Positions 8,621 through 17,414 of a DNA stretch of 64,000 nucleotides are shown one piece after another (position 1 is the first letter of the stretch; every line of letters begins with the position of its first letter). Location: the IMG/VR virus record IMGVR_UViG_3300042890_002891, positions 124,001 to 188,000 of that record. One strand, 5' to 3'. The stretch comes from a virus. The notes under the pieces were generated by a model. That model was given only the letters and a program-made list of their open reading frames with translations. It was not told the DNA's origin and searched no databases. A program made the position numbers and the translations under genes.

Positions 8621-9058
8621 CTATTTGCCCTGTGCTGCCAATCTTGCACCATTGTTAAAGCTGTTGCTGTAGCTCAGGGCACTGCGGTTACCTCGGGCCT
8701 TGGACCAGGCATAACCGGCTCTGTGACCCGAACAATCCTTGGTACAAGGTGAGCCCAGGAAACTGAGTTCATCCAATGGTGTAATCATTGGTTCCCAAGA
8801 TTCCCCAGCGTCCCCGGCCTTTTGCTGGACTGCTTGAATAGTTGCCATGGGATATTGTTTTTCAATTTTTTCCATGGCTTGATTATACATCTGAACTTGA
8901 CTAACAACATCTGCTGCAGCCAGTGCGGTGTTTAGTCCGGGTATGAAGTAAAGCAATGTGGACAACAGTGGAAATTTATCCTTGAGTTCTGTGTAGGCAT
9001 TTCCCTTGACTTCTTGCCCAGCAAATTTTGTTTCATGAATGAATTCACTGGCTCTCAT
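8621..9058 (-). CDS. Small protein with capsid-targeting-like N-terminus and CSGH motif
   Basis: 145 aa. It starts MRASEFIHETK, one of the clearest copies of the shared leader. A hydrophobic helix follows (LLSTLLYFIPGLNTALAAAD). The C-terminal end carries CTKDCSGHRAGYAWSKARG and SFNNGARLAAQGK, a motif pair I recognise from short domains in many phage proteins, of unknown role. Its ATG overlaps the stop of the 1345-aa gene. I infer head packaging and N-terminal trimming after the IHE site. Confidence 0.65.
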   Translation of the reverse strand: MRASEFIHETKFAGQEVKGNAYTELKDKFPLLSTLLYFIPGLNTALAAADVVSQVQMYNQAMEKIEKQYPMATIQAVQQKAGDAGESWEPMITPLDELSFLGSPCTKDCSGHRAGYAWSKARGNRSALSYSNSFNNGARLAAQGK

Positions 9059-12000
9059 TTGGCTGCTCCAAATACAGGACCGCTCACATACTGTCCCTGT
9101 TGATTCAGCACGCCAGATCTTAGTTGATCTACCATGGCATCAGTGATGTGTCTGCGACGCATGTGTGGGACAATGATGTGTACTTCCACAGGATCGTTGC
9201 CTTCTTGCTCCAGAATACTGTGCATTCTGTGGCGGCCGTCATGATTACTCACATGTGCCATCTGGCTAAAATCTTCTGATTCCCAGGCTTCAGGAATCAC
9301 CACTGTGAGCCAGGGTGCGCCCACGCCTTTTTCGTCCAGATTCTTTTTGATGTATTCAATGGTCTCACGCTCGTCTGCAGATTTGACATCTAGAGGCAAC
9401 GCCAATTCCAAAAACATACTGGGACGCATGACCACTTGCAGGCCTTGATATCCAATTTGTTGATTGTTGGGCACTGCTCCAATGCCCGAGGCATTGTTGA
9501 TTTTTAGTTCATTTACAATCTGTTCGTTGGTATCTGAGCCATCGCTCTGAACCGGATACACCTCAGTTGGCACACTGATGCTGTTGGTTCTAACCCATTC
9601 ACCTGCAATTCTATTGGCATCCACTTGACTGTTGCCTATGCCGCCAAATCTATACAATTCTTCTCCGGTGTTGCCATCTACAATTTTCCATTGGCCGTTC
9701 CAGAAGCCTCTGGGTTGTGCTATGGGGATATCTATGTCAATGTCTTGCACTCCAGGAATTGGAGTGGGTGCTGCGGCTGCCTGGCGTTGGCGTTGTAGAT
9801 CCAGGGTGCTGCCCGGGATCGGTGCACCAGGCTCTGTTACTGTTGTTCCATCCTCGCGTTCCAGTCGGTACCCGCCTTCACTTGGGTGACTGTAATTGTA
9901 TATTTCCCATCGATCCAGGGCTTCCTCATCACTACCAGCACGGAACGCCATGCGAGCCACGCTGCTTTGTGCATCGCTGATATAATAGTTTTGTGTCTGA
10001 AGAACGGGTCCTGCTAACTCAACACTGAACTCATTGGTATTGATTCCAGGATTTTGTTGTTGCAAGTAACGATTAGCCAGGATCCGTGCTGTGTCGGCAT
10101 CTGATGCTGCCACTGTGGTCACTGGCGTGCCTGCTGCATTTTTGACCACATAGCGTTGTCTTGATCCTGAGGTTGCTGCTGGCTCCTTGGTTGCTGCCGG
10201 CTCCGGAGCAGGATTCTTTTTCAGGCCACGTTCCAGCTGTGCCTGTTTCACAAAACTGCGCAGAGCAGCCTTGGGTATTTTGCCAGCCACATAGTCCACA
10301 AAGTAACGGATTGTGCTGTCGTCCTTGCTGTCAGCAGTCAGCAACTTGTACAATTTCTTCTGATACTCTTGACGATACTTTTCAGGATCAACCGCAGCAT
10401 CCAGAGCCACAACAAATCTCAACAGGGTAGGTTCAATCAGGTCAAAGTTGTCACCCAACCAGTCGCCGCCGGGACTGCGGAATTCCACATAGCCGTCTTT
10501 GGTATTGATACTGGTGTACTTGGCAGTGGTGCCCGAGTGAATGGCCTTGGTAGCAAGACTATCCATGTTGGCTTTCATCTTGGTCAACAGTGCAGCCGCA
10601 GGGCCAGGATTTGATCTTATGTTGTCCTTGACAATCTTCATGGCACTCTTGGCATAGGTATTGCCTGCACGACCAAAATTTTCCAGCACTCGCTCGTCAC
10701 CCAGCAGCACAGCCAGTTTCACAAAGTCCAGTTTTTCTTGGCTAAAGCCCGGCACACTCACGTTGATGTGCAGACCAGTTGAGTCATTGGTATAACAGCC
10801 TGTGCGATTTGCCCAGGCACGGACCTTGTTCAGATCACTCAGCATTTCATCTATGGGCAAGGGCGGACTCACAAACTCCAGGCCTTGGTCGTCATCACTG
10901 TCAGGATCAAGACTGCCATCGGGTTCAACCACATAGCGTCCGGCCTCGCGGCGCCCACCATGATATCGATCACTGGCATTGACCGGACGGCCAATTGCGT
11001 CACTGAAGTCGTCGCCTACCTGATTGATGTCAACATTGGATTCGGGGTCAGTGTAGTAGGGCCATGAAATGGTGTATTCACGCAACACATCACTCATTTG
11101 GTCAATACCAATATCATTCAACCAGGTGGATTCTGTCCAGTCACCTTGCATGTCGGATTCGTATACTTCTCGGGCAGATTCATAGATCGAGCTGTCGTCT
11201 TGCGCCAACCATTGTTCTTCAACAAATTCTTCCAGCATTGCACCTGTGCGCTTTTCAATCATTTGATCACGTTCTGCTTCGGGCAGCTCTCGATAGAACA
11301 AATCTTGTTCCAGTTCTTCACGGGCAGTGGCTTCGGCTTCGCCGCCATCAAACTCGCTGTTGTTCACAACATAGTCACGCAAGAAATCGCGGCCTTCTTC
11401 ATACCAGCCTTCACTGATCTTTTCAAATTGCCACTGGCGGAAGTCTTCGTACAACTTGTCGTTGAGTCTGCGAATGTCGCCCCTGCTGTTGTAGTCGCCG
11501 TCGTCAAAAAAACGAACAATGTCGTCAATGTCATTGGCAGACTCGTCACGATCCATGTCCTCTTCAGCGTCACCGCCGCCTTCTCCGGGCACAATCATTT
11601 CAAATTCCATACCTGCCAGGGCACCTGTCTTGGCAGCTTCTCGTCGTAGATTCTTGCTGCCCATGTTGATTTCAAACAGGTCCTGTTCTTCAAATAATTC
11701 TAGCTCACGTGCCAGACTTTCTGCCAAGGTGTTGGTGGGTTTCATCAACAGTGCAGGATGTCCCTGTGCGTCTGTTTGCAATCCAAGTTTGTTGGCTTCT
11801 TTGCCCACAGCACCTGGACGCACGTCTCGGGTCAGGGCCATGACAAAGCGAGGATCGCGGGCTTGTTTCTTTGTAGGGATGTAGCCTGATGCTTCTTCTA
11901 GTGTGACACCATCAAACATCTCAGGTTGCTCATCGGCCCAGTCTCGCATGATACGACCTGCCATGGCATTGGCTTGATCTTCATACGGGCTACCTGTTGC

Positions 12001-13092
12001 ACCAGCATCCAAGGGCAACGGCTCGCGCTCGTCCTGTTGACGATGTGTCATTTCATGTGCCATGGTGCGAAGTATGTCCAGCACATGGCGACCCGATGTG
12101 GCCAAGATCAAGGTGTTTGAGTCTGGATCATACTGTCCAAAGCTGCCATTTTCTTGACTCCATTCAGGAGTGGTTTCCAGTCTCAGCTCGGGTGGATTTT
12201 CCAGTTGCAGTTTGTTCACACAGCTGGAATAGAAGCGATTCAAGATTTTTCGAAGTTGATCAGGATCTGTGCTTTCGTCCACCTGTTCGGCTTCGGTGCC
12301 AGCAGGATGATCTTGGCCAGCATAGGCCGTGCCCGGATACCAGTAATCACGCATGCCATAGTTGACTGTTTTTCGTTCACGAGGTCGTGTGTTGAGACTG
12401 AGTTCTTGATCTCTAGCTGCTGTCTTGGCAGCCAGCAGGTCGGCAATGCAGCCTTTATTGCGTAGCAGTTTGAACGCAATGTTTTCGCAGCCAAACTCGC
12501 CGTTTTTCTCCAGACCTGTCTGGCGCATGGTCTTGATCTTGTTCCAGAGCGAGTCTATGGCTTCGAGATTTTTTGTTTTTATGGCAGCATGAATTCTGGC
12601 GTCAAGGTCAGCTGTTTTGCTTTGCACACAGTTGTCATCAATCTTGGCTCGTCGGCGTTGTGGCACCTGCAGCCAGTCAGAGTTTTTTACACTGTAGATG
12701 CCCTGTGAGTGATGTGCTTGATCAGCAGGTTGCACATAGAGTTCTACATCTGCGCCGCCAATGCGAATGTTGTGCGTGTCGTTGTATTGATATTTCTTGG
12801 CATCAAACAGTTCTTGATACACAGGATCATCGGGCATTTCTACCACCAGATGCAGGTCAATGTCTGAATTTGCAGTGTAGGAATAAGCAGCGTTGGAGCC
12901 GCTGAGTGTGATGTCTACCAGCTTGAGATCATCCACACCCAGAAACTCTCGGAAGTCATCGGCCACTGCCAGCAGTTTTTGTTGAACCTCAGGCAGCAGG
13001 TGCTCGTCTGTGCCCCACAATGCAGGGTTCAGACGGCGATGGAATTTTACAGCATCTGCAAGATTAAAGGAGTTCAGTTCGTTGATGTTCAT
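9055..13092 (-). CDS. Giant multi-domain protein: nucleotidyltransferase, zinc metallopeptidase, amidoligase, ParB-like
   Basis: 1345 aa. Residues 55-125 are a polymerase-beta-type nucleotidyltransferase (GSNAAYSYTANSDIDLHL, with G65-S66, D77 and D79). Residues about 300-390 hold a metallopeptidase site HEMTH at 346-350 and a downstream E371. Residues about 490-900 resemble amidoligase/glutamate-cysteine-ligase folds (GMEFEMIVPGE, GLEFVSPPLP, TGLHINVSV, YVEFRSPGG). An acidic insertion lies near 510-650. The last 150 residues contain VSNHDGRHRMHSI, a ParB/Srx-like pocket. Acidic linkers such as EQVDES and DLFEIN separate domains. Such a fusion is too large for one enzyme and suits a cargo polyprotein (inference). 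Confidence 0.75.
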   Translation of the reverse strand: MNINELNSFNLADAVKFHRRLNPALWGTDEHLLPEVQQKLLAVADDFREFLGVDDLKLVDITLSGSNAAYSYTANSDIDLHLVVEMPDDPVYQELFDAKKYQYNDTHNIRIGGADVELYVQPADQAHHSQGIYSVKNSDWLQVPQRRRAKIDDNCVQSKTADLDARIHAAIKTKNLEAIDSLWNKIKTMRQTGLEKNGEFGCENIAFKLLRNKGCIADLLAAKTAARDQELSLNTRPRERKTVNYGMRDYWYPGTAYAGQDHPAGTEAEQVDESTDPDQLRKILNRFYSSCVNKLQLENPPELRLETTPEWSQENGSFGQYDPDSNTLILATSGRHVLDILRTMAHEMTHRQQDEREPLPLDAGATGSPYEDQANAMAGRIMRDWADEQPEMFDGVTLEEASGYIPTKKQARDPRFVMALTRDVRPGAVGKEANKLGLQTDAQGHPALLMKPTNTLAESLARELELFEEQDLFEINMGSKNLRREAAKTGALAGMEFEMIVPGEGGGDAEEDMDRDESANDIDDIVRFFDDGDYNSRGDIRRLNDKLYEDFRQWQFEKISEGWYEEGRDFLRDYVVNNSEFDGGEAEATAREELEQDLFYRELPEAERDQMIEKRTGAMLEEFVEEQWLAQDDSSIYESAREVYESDMQGDWTESTWLNDIGIDQMSDVLREYTISWPYYTDPESNVDINQVGDDFSDAIGRPVNASDRYHGGRREAGRYVVEPDGSLDPDSDDDQGLEFVSPPLPIDEMLSDLNKVRAWANRTGCYTNDSTGLHINVSVPGFSQEKLDFVKLAVLLGDERVLENFGRAGNTYAKSAMKIVKDNIRSNPGPAAALLTKMKANMDSLATKAIHSGTTAKYTSINTKDGYVEFRSPGGDWLGDNFDLIEPTLLRFVVALDAAVDPEKYRQEYQKKLYKLLTADSKDDSTIRYFVDYVAGKIPKAALRSFVKQAQLERGLKKNPAPEPAATKEPAATSGSRQRYVVKNAAGTPVTTVAASDADTARILANRYLQQQNPGINTNEFSVELAGPVLQTQNYYISDAQSSVARMAFRAGSDEEALDRWEIYNYSHPSEGGYRLEREDGTTVTEPGAPIPGSTLDLQRQRQAAAAPTPIPGVQDIDIDIPIAQPRGFWNGQWKIVDGNTGEELYRFGGIGNSQVDANRIAGEWVRTNSISVPTEVYPVQSDGSDTNEQIVNELKINNASGIGAVPNNQQIGYQGLQVVMRPSMFLELALPLDVKSADERETIEYIKKNLDEKGVGAPWLTVVIPEAWESEDFSQMAHVSNHDGRHRMHSILEQEGNDPVEVHIIVPHMRRRHITDAMVDQLRSGVLNQQGQYVSGPVFGAAK

Positions 13093-13109
13093 ACGAACTG
13101 TATTTACCG

Positions 13110-14033
13110 TTACTCAACAGTAGCAGTTTCTTGCTTGATTTTCTTTCGGCTGCTGGCAATGACCGTGGCTTCCACAGCCACTTCTGGCGCAGCCACTGGT
13201 GTTGCACTGGTGTCCACGATTTGCGGCTGTGCTGCTGCCTGATTGCTCAGAGCCATTTGATGCAGATCTTGATAGAGCTTGTCCTGTGTTTGATAGTCAA
13301 ACACATAGGTGCCTGTGTGTTTGAGCAACACACGCTTGTCAACCCAGACTTGTCCACCAATATCACGCCAGTTTTCACAGAATGTCCAGTCTTCTGAGTA
13401 ATAGCGATTTTCACGCACTGCTGTGTCAAAGTAGGTTTTCATGTAGATATTCAACACAGGATCAAGTCCAATGTCATTGGTAAAGGATTTTACCGCAGGG
13501 TGAGCATTGAGTTTGTCAAATACATCACGTTTGATCAGCAAAAAGCCTGTGCCAGTTTTGGTAACTTCGATCAGGCCCGACGGATCGTTTTGATCAGCAT
13601 CAGGAATACCGTTCACACACCACTTGATTGGCAGGCTCTTCATGGGGTACAGGCCGCCGATCACGTCTTTTTGTGCATTCAACATCACCAACAGGTGCCA
13701 GGGTTCCCAGCCAATGTCAGCGTCGATAAACATCAGGTGTGTGCTTTCTTTGGTGTGCAGGAACTTGGCAGTGAGAGTGTTTCTGGCACGGCTGATCAGA
13801 CTTTCATTGGTCATTGTTTCCACTGTCCAGTCAATGCCAAGTTGTCTTGCAACATTGGCCCACTTGATAAAGCTCATGAATGTGCTTTCAGTCAACTGGC
13901 CACCATAGCAGGGCATGCATATGTGGACTCGGGTGGTTTTCAAGTAGTCAATGTTGACTTGAATACTTTGTTGACCACCATTTTGGTCCACAGGTGATGC
14001 GTTCTGATAAGGTAATTGTTGTTCGTCTGCCAT
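13110..14033 (-). CDS. Glycosyltransferase family 2-like (GT-A) protein
   Basis: 307 aa. It opens with a short Gln/Asn-rich tail, then VHICMPCYGGQ, and has MFIDADIGW near residue 122, which fits the DxD metal site of GT-A enzymes, and a later SEDWTFCENWRDIGG that fits the acidic catalytic region. The C-terminal 50 residues are Ala/Val/Pro-rich and end in a basic stretch. Phage enzymes of this type may glycosylate DNA, capsid or host surface; the acceptor cannot be told. Separate from the giant gene by 17 bases. Confidence 0.7.
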   Translation of the reverse strand: MADEQQLPYQNASPVDQNGGQQSIQVNIDYLKTTRVHICMPCYGGQLTESTFMSFIKWANVARQLGIDWTVETMTNESLISRARNTLTAKFLHTKESTHLMFIDADIGWEPWHLLVMLNAQKDVIGGLYPMKSLPIKWCVNGIPDADQNDPSGLIEVTKTGTGFLLIKRDVFDKLNAHPAVKSFTNDIGLDPVLNIYMKTYFDTAVRENRYYSEDWTFCENWRDIGGQVWVDKRVLLKHTGTYVFDYQTQDKLYQDLHQMALSNQAAAQPQIVDTSATPVAAPEVAVEATVIASSRKKIKQETATVE

Positions 14034-14093
14034 TTGTTACTCCGTAAAATAGTATTTCTATTTACAGAGTATAACAGGCCACCAGATTTTTTT

Positions 14094-15716
14094 CTACCTG
14101 GATTCGTCCAGATAATCTGCAGAATCGTCAGCCTGTTGTTTCAGCGACTGAATCTTTGTTTTCAAGCTGGCAATCTCTGCGGCCATGCGTCGAATCTTTT
14201 GATCCATCTCATGATCATCCACATTGCTGTGCATGAGACTGCGTTGCACCCACTTGTCAAACGCTGATTCAGGGTCTGCTGCCAGGTTGGGATAGTGGCG
14301 TTTGGCATAGTTCTTGATGGCATTTAGTTCAGAGTCATTGGTTTGATTGCTGGCTTCGTTGACACCTTGTGCAATTGCTTCTCTGGCCTGGCGTTCATTT
14401 TCTGCTTTGAATTTTTGTATAGCTTGACTGTCAGTGAGTTGTCCACGATCCAATGCTTGCCAAATTGATAAATCAAATGTAAGAAGTTTTTTTTGTACGG
14501 CTTGTGCAAAACTAAGTTCATTGGTGCCGCGGCCCTGCCAATCAGGCTTCTGGCCCCATACAACTGATATAGACCTATCGTCGGGCAGTGTAATCCTCAT
14601 ACGCTCGCCGTAAAATACATATTTACTACCTTGCCAGGTAAAAGCAAGATCGCCATTCACTGTTCGTCCCATGCTCCAGCCATGCTTTTTAATCAAAGCA
14701 TCAACTGCGGCTTGATCTGCATTTTCAGCCACATGTGTGTTAGAGACTTCCGCCACACCTTGCTCTTTTATATTAAATATTTTCTTTGCTTTATCATTGA
14801 GATTGCTGGGTCTAATAAGTTTAGCAGGTATTGTTTTTGCTTGGGACTGTATTGCCTTATGTAGTCTATGGTTGCCATCGAGTATCCAGGCTATTTGATC
14901 TTGCTCATCTACCATTATTAAAATAGGAAATTGTTTAGACACTGTTACTTGATTAACTCTTTCCATTTCTTCTGGGTTACCGTCCCAATGAAGTAGTTTA
15001 CTCTTTAGATTATCGTTTATCGGTAAATTTATTTGTTTAATGTGTTTGGTTAATTCTAAAATATCCTGTAGTGTAATTTTATCTGTGCCTTTGGACCAAC
15101 TTGAGTCGGCACCGCCTTCCGCCATATCTTGTGCTTCTGCACCCATGGCAGTGTCCAGCATGTCAACCACATTGGCCGCCAACTTGGGATTGCTTTGTGT
15201 CTCAGGATACAGGCTCATCACCAGGGCTGTCTTGCGTTTGGGGTTGAGAGTGGGCCATGCCGATCGTATTTCTGTGGCTGATGTCATACCGGGCCCAAAC
15301 TCCACTGTGGGCAGGTAAGCCATGTAGGCATGCTGAGTCATTGGAGCCATGTCATCACTGATGGGTTGCAGATATGCAGGCGTGCCATCTTTCTTGGTAG
15401 CACCTGCCACAGGAGGCTTGTCAGCGTCTTTTTCACTGCGAACAAAGATCAACTGTGTGTCTGCAGGATTGTAACTCTTGGTAATCTCATCCGCACGGAA
15501 TGGGCTTTTGACTTGATAGAACTTTCCAGGAGGAACACCGGCCAGTTGTGCTAGTTTTTCTTTGAGTTTGAACGGAAATGGTCGAGCAGAAGTGTCGTTG
15601 GTGGCCGCTACCTTGACATCAGCGCCAGGAAAAGCCTGCTCAGCAGATTGATACAGTGCTAGGTGGCCTGCGTGAAAAGGGTGAAATCCACCAGGCATGA
15701 TGACTAATTGTTTCAT
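14094..15716 (-). CDS. Modular protein: HxGH nucleotidyltransferase, ParB-like domain, repeat-punctuated
   Basis: 540 aa. Residues 1-190 are a cytidylyltransferase-like domain (GGFHPFHAGHLALY, with later ATEIRSAWP). After AQDMAEGG near 194, residues about 200-317 form a ParB/Srx-like module (ILIMVDEQDQIAWILDGNHR). EQGVAEV near 317 and AQGVNEAS near 448 then separate a small beta module (HGWSMGRTVNGDLAFTWQG) and a helical C-terminus that ends in a coiled coil. The same separators occur in the other giant proteins, so this is a further candidate processed polyprotein. No SD is obvious; TAAATA lies just upstream of the ATG. Confidence 0.75.
   Translation of the reverse strand: MKQLVIMPGGFHPFHAGHLALYQSAEQAFPGADVKVAATNDTSARPFPFKLKEKLAQLAGVPPGKFYQVKSPFRADEITKSYNPADTQLIFVRSEKDADKPPVAGATKKDGTPAYLQPISDDMAPMTQHAYMAYLPTVEFGPGMTSATEIRSAWPTLNPKRKTALVMSLYPETQSNPKLAANVVDMLDTAMGAEAQDMAEGGADSSWSKGTDKITLQDILELTKHIKQINLPINDNLKSKLLHWDGNPEEMERVNQVTVSKQFPILIMVDEQDQIAWILDGNHRLHKAIQSQAKTIPAKLIRPSNLNDKAKKIFNIKEQGVAEVSNTHVAENADQAAVDALIKKHGWSMGRTVNGDLAFTWQGSKYVFYGERMRITLPDDRSISVVWGQKPDWQGRGTNELSFAQAVQKKLLTFDLSIWQALDRGQLTDSQAIQKFKAENERQAREAIAQGVNEASNQTNDSELNAIKNYAKRHYPNLAADPESAFDKWVQRSLMHSNVDDHEMDQKIRRMAAEIASLKTKIQSLKQQADDSADYLDESR
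14352..15134 (-). repeat. Three copies of the 21-bp in-frame repeat in the 540-aa gene
   Basis: Copies at 14352-14372 (diverged, encoding QGVNEA), 14746-14765 (CTTCCGCCACACCTTGCTC, nearly identical to copies at 3143 and 3845) and 15114-15134. They separate the domains of the 540-aa protein. Confidence 0.8.
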
Positions 15717-15731
15717 ACCCAGTATTTAGCT

Positions 15732-16166
15732 CTACATGTTTTCTAGCATCCAGATATAGATCGGGGTAGTAAACTTCAGAGTCACAGTGCCGTTGCAGCC
15801 CAGTTCGCCATAGAACTTGTGAACCGATAGTTCTCCTGAGCCGTTGAAATTGTGTTGATATTCAGCGAGATCTGGCACCAGTTGATTCAGTGCAATGCCA
15901 TCAAATTCAATGTCGCTCACAGAAATTCTAGCGTCGCTGATAATCGTGTTGTTGGCATCCACCTGGGTGTGTTCACTCAGTTTGTTTTTTAACACCAAGC
16001 GCAATTCGTGCTCACCGTCATTGTCTGAAATATCTGCACTGAATTTGTGACTTTCTTGAACATGTGCCTGATCAAACAGTTTCTGATTGTCTATCCAAAT
16101 TTCCATGCCCAAGGGCACAGCAGCCGTGGTAGGTGTAATAGTGCAACTAAAACTAACAGTGGTCAT
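15732..16166 (-). CDS. Beta-sandwich structural protein, carbohydrate-binding-like
   Basis: 144 aa from the ATG at 16166, which follows the upstream gene with a 1-base gap; a longer frame exists but would overlap. The sequence alternates short strands: MEIWIDNQKLFDQ, HELRLVLKNK, ARISVSDIEFDGIALNQL. The pattern of a named ligand strand plus DGEHELR resembles xylan-binding-type sandwiches found in phage structural proteins. No enzyme motif. The three genes 15732, 16168 and 16542 are tightly linked and probably encode small virion parts. Confidence 0.55.
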   Translation of the reverse strand: MTTVSFSCTITPTTAAVPLGMEIWIDNQKLFDQAHVQESHKFSADISDNDGEHELRLVLKNKLSEHTQVDANNTIISDARISVSDIEFDGIALNQLVPDLAEYQHNFNGSGELSVHKFYGELGCNGTVTLKFTTPIYIWMLENM

Positions 16167-16167
16167 G

Positions 16168-16542
16168 CTAGTAGGTGGCCTGTACAGTTTCAATAATGCC
16201 GTCAGTGAAATTTGTTACCACGGCCCGTAGCCATGTGAAATTTCCCGTGACTGTTTGATAGTAGGTATCAGTTATTGTGGTAGAGTCAGCAGTGGATCCA
16301 TCGCCGTATGCAGCAACATCAAACCAGCGTGAATCTGCAGGATCAGGATCCAGCGTGGCCTGCACAGTTACTTCGCCTTGAACGCCGCGAAATACCCAAC
16401 GCAGAGTTTGTACGCCGCCACGTCCGCGATAGTAATTGGCTGCTTTTTGTGGCGTGCCAATAAAATCTTCAGAGCTGCCATCGTAGTTGCCTGATGGCAC
16501 ACCGTATTCGGTATAAGACAGCAGGGCAACAGTAGTAGTCAT
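16168..16542 (-). CDS. Small beta-rich virion-type protein
   Basis: 124 aa. The motif series NYYRGRGGVQTLRWVFRG, VTVQATLDPDPADSRWFDV and TWLRAVVTNF is one I recognise from small structural proteins of cyanophage-like genomes, with an ATL-DP-W-D core. The exact particle location is unknown. The ATG overlaps the stop of the 55-aa gene at 16542 (TAATG). Confidence 0.6.
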   Translation of the reverse strand: MTTTVALLSYTEYGVPSGNYDGSSEDFIGTPQKAANYYRGRGGVQTLRWVFRGVQGEVTVQATLDPDPADSRWFDVAAYGDGSTADSTTITDTYYQTVTGNFTWLRAVVTNFTDGIIETVQATY

Positions 16543-16709
16543 TATGCAGGTACAATTTCTACAATGGTACCGTCACCAGCTAGAGCTTCTACCACTGAAG
16601 CAATTTCAGCGAGATTTTCCGGGGTCAGGGGTAGTGCAGAGGATTGGTCCGTGTTGGGCACCAATTTGCTCACAGTAATCACAAGGGTTTGTTCAATAAG
16701 TTTTGCCAT
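16542..16709 (-). CDS. Small acidic protein, 55 aa
   Basis: Read directly on the minus strand from the ATG at 16709 to a TAA at 16542-16544, which overlaps the start of the next gene. The product begins MAKLIEQTLVITVSKLVPN and continues with an acidic helical part (PENLAEIASVVEALAGDG). No recognised domain. The coupling on its downstream side and the lack of a competing frame support the call. Confidence 0.6.
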   Translation of the reverse strand: MAKLIEQTLVITVSKLVPNTDQSSALPLTPENLAEIASVVEALAGDGTIVEIVPA

Positions 16710-16715
16710 AGTCTT

Positions 16716-17414
16716 TTATTTAGCCTGTATAGGTAGGGTTTTGTTGATAATTCCCGGACACACCAGACTCAACATCAACAAGAGATCTGGGTCGTCGTGA
16801 TCTACAAAATGATGGTCGCGTGTGGCCAATCTGCCGGGACGTTCAAGTTTTTCGCAAAATGCTCTGGGAATTCTAAACAAATCTTGTCGCCCCAGCAGGA
16901 ACTTTTTGACTCGAGCACTGGTGTCCGGATCCCACCATCGACTCTTCAAAAACGTGCGGTACTGATTCACAGGGTTCACCAGCATCACAGTGTCTTTGGG
17001 GTACACTACCACCGCTTGACCAATCAACCACCGATCAATATATTCAACTTGACTCATGTACTCTAGGGTGGTCAGTTCGTTGGTGTACAAAAACACATGA
17101 TCATACTGAATCATTATTTTGCATGACTTGGGCAAGCCTCGCAGCAGATCGCACATGTTGTGCAAATCACCACGCTGCTGAGTATCTGCCAGAGACGGAG
17201 CATTTGTGCCAATCCCAATGACATCACCACGGTAGCGACCATAGTAATTTTCCAAGCGGCGGTCAAGATCCGCATGATCAAAACTGCGCATGCACCAGGC
17301 AAACCTCAGGTAAAACTGCATGCGATACTGATACTGATCAAAAAACAGTCGATCGCGTGGTTCCTGACGGATATCTTTAATCTTGCTCACTGACTGGATC
17401 CAGTAATCTAACAA
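16716..17414 (-). CDS. Hypothetical protein
   Basis: 232 aa, rich in Tyr, Arg and Asp. It starts inside the last 38 bases of the ClpA-like gene (MLDYWIQSVSKIKDIRQ), an overlap typical of this genome. The body contains IMIQYDHVFLYTNE and VVVYPKDTVMLVNP, resembling alternating beta-alpha elements, and the tail is a run of hydrophobic residues. I do not recognise the family. Its linkage to the ClpA/DnaJ genes could suggest a shared transcript only. Confidence 0.5.
   Translation of the reverse strand: MLDYWIQSVSKIKDIRQEPRDRLFFDQYQYRMQFYLRFAWCMRSFDHADLDRRLENYYGRYRGDVIGIGTNAPSLADTQQRGDLHNMCDLLRGLPKSCKIMIQYDHVFLYTNELTTLEYMSQVEYIDRWLIGQAVVVYPKDTVMLVNPVNQYRTFLKSRWWDPDTSARVKKFLLGRQDLFRIPRAFCEKLERPGRLATRDHHFVDHDDPDLLLMLSLVCPGIINKTLPIQAK

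Noticed and set aside
8060-8752. A 230-codon plus-strand frame rich in Ala/Gly
   Set aside because: It mirrors the Ala-Pro repeat and neighbouring codons of the minus-strand peptidoglycan-binding gene; low complexity and no start signal.
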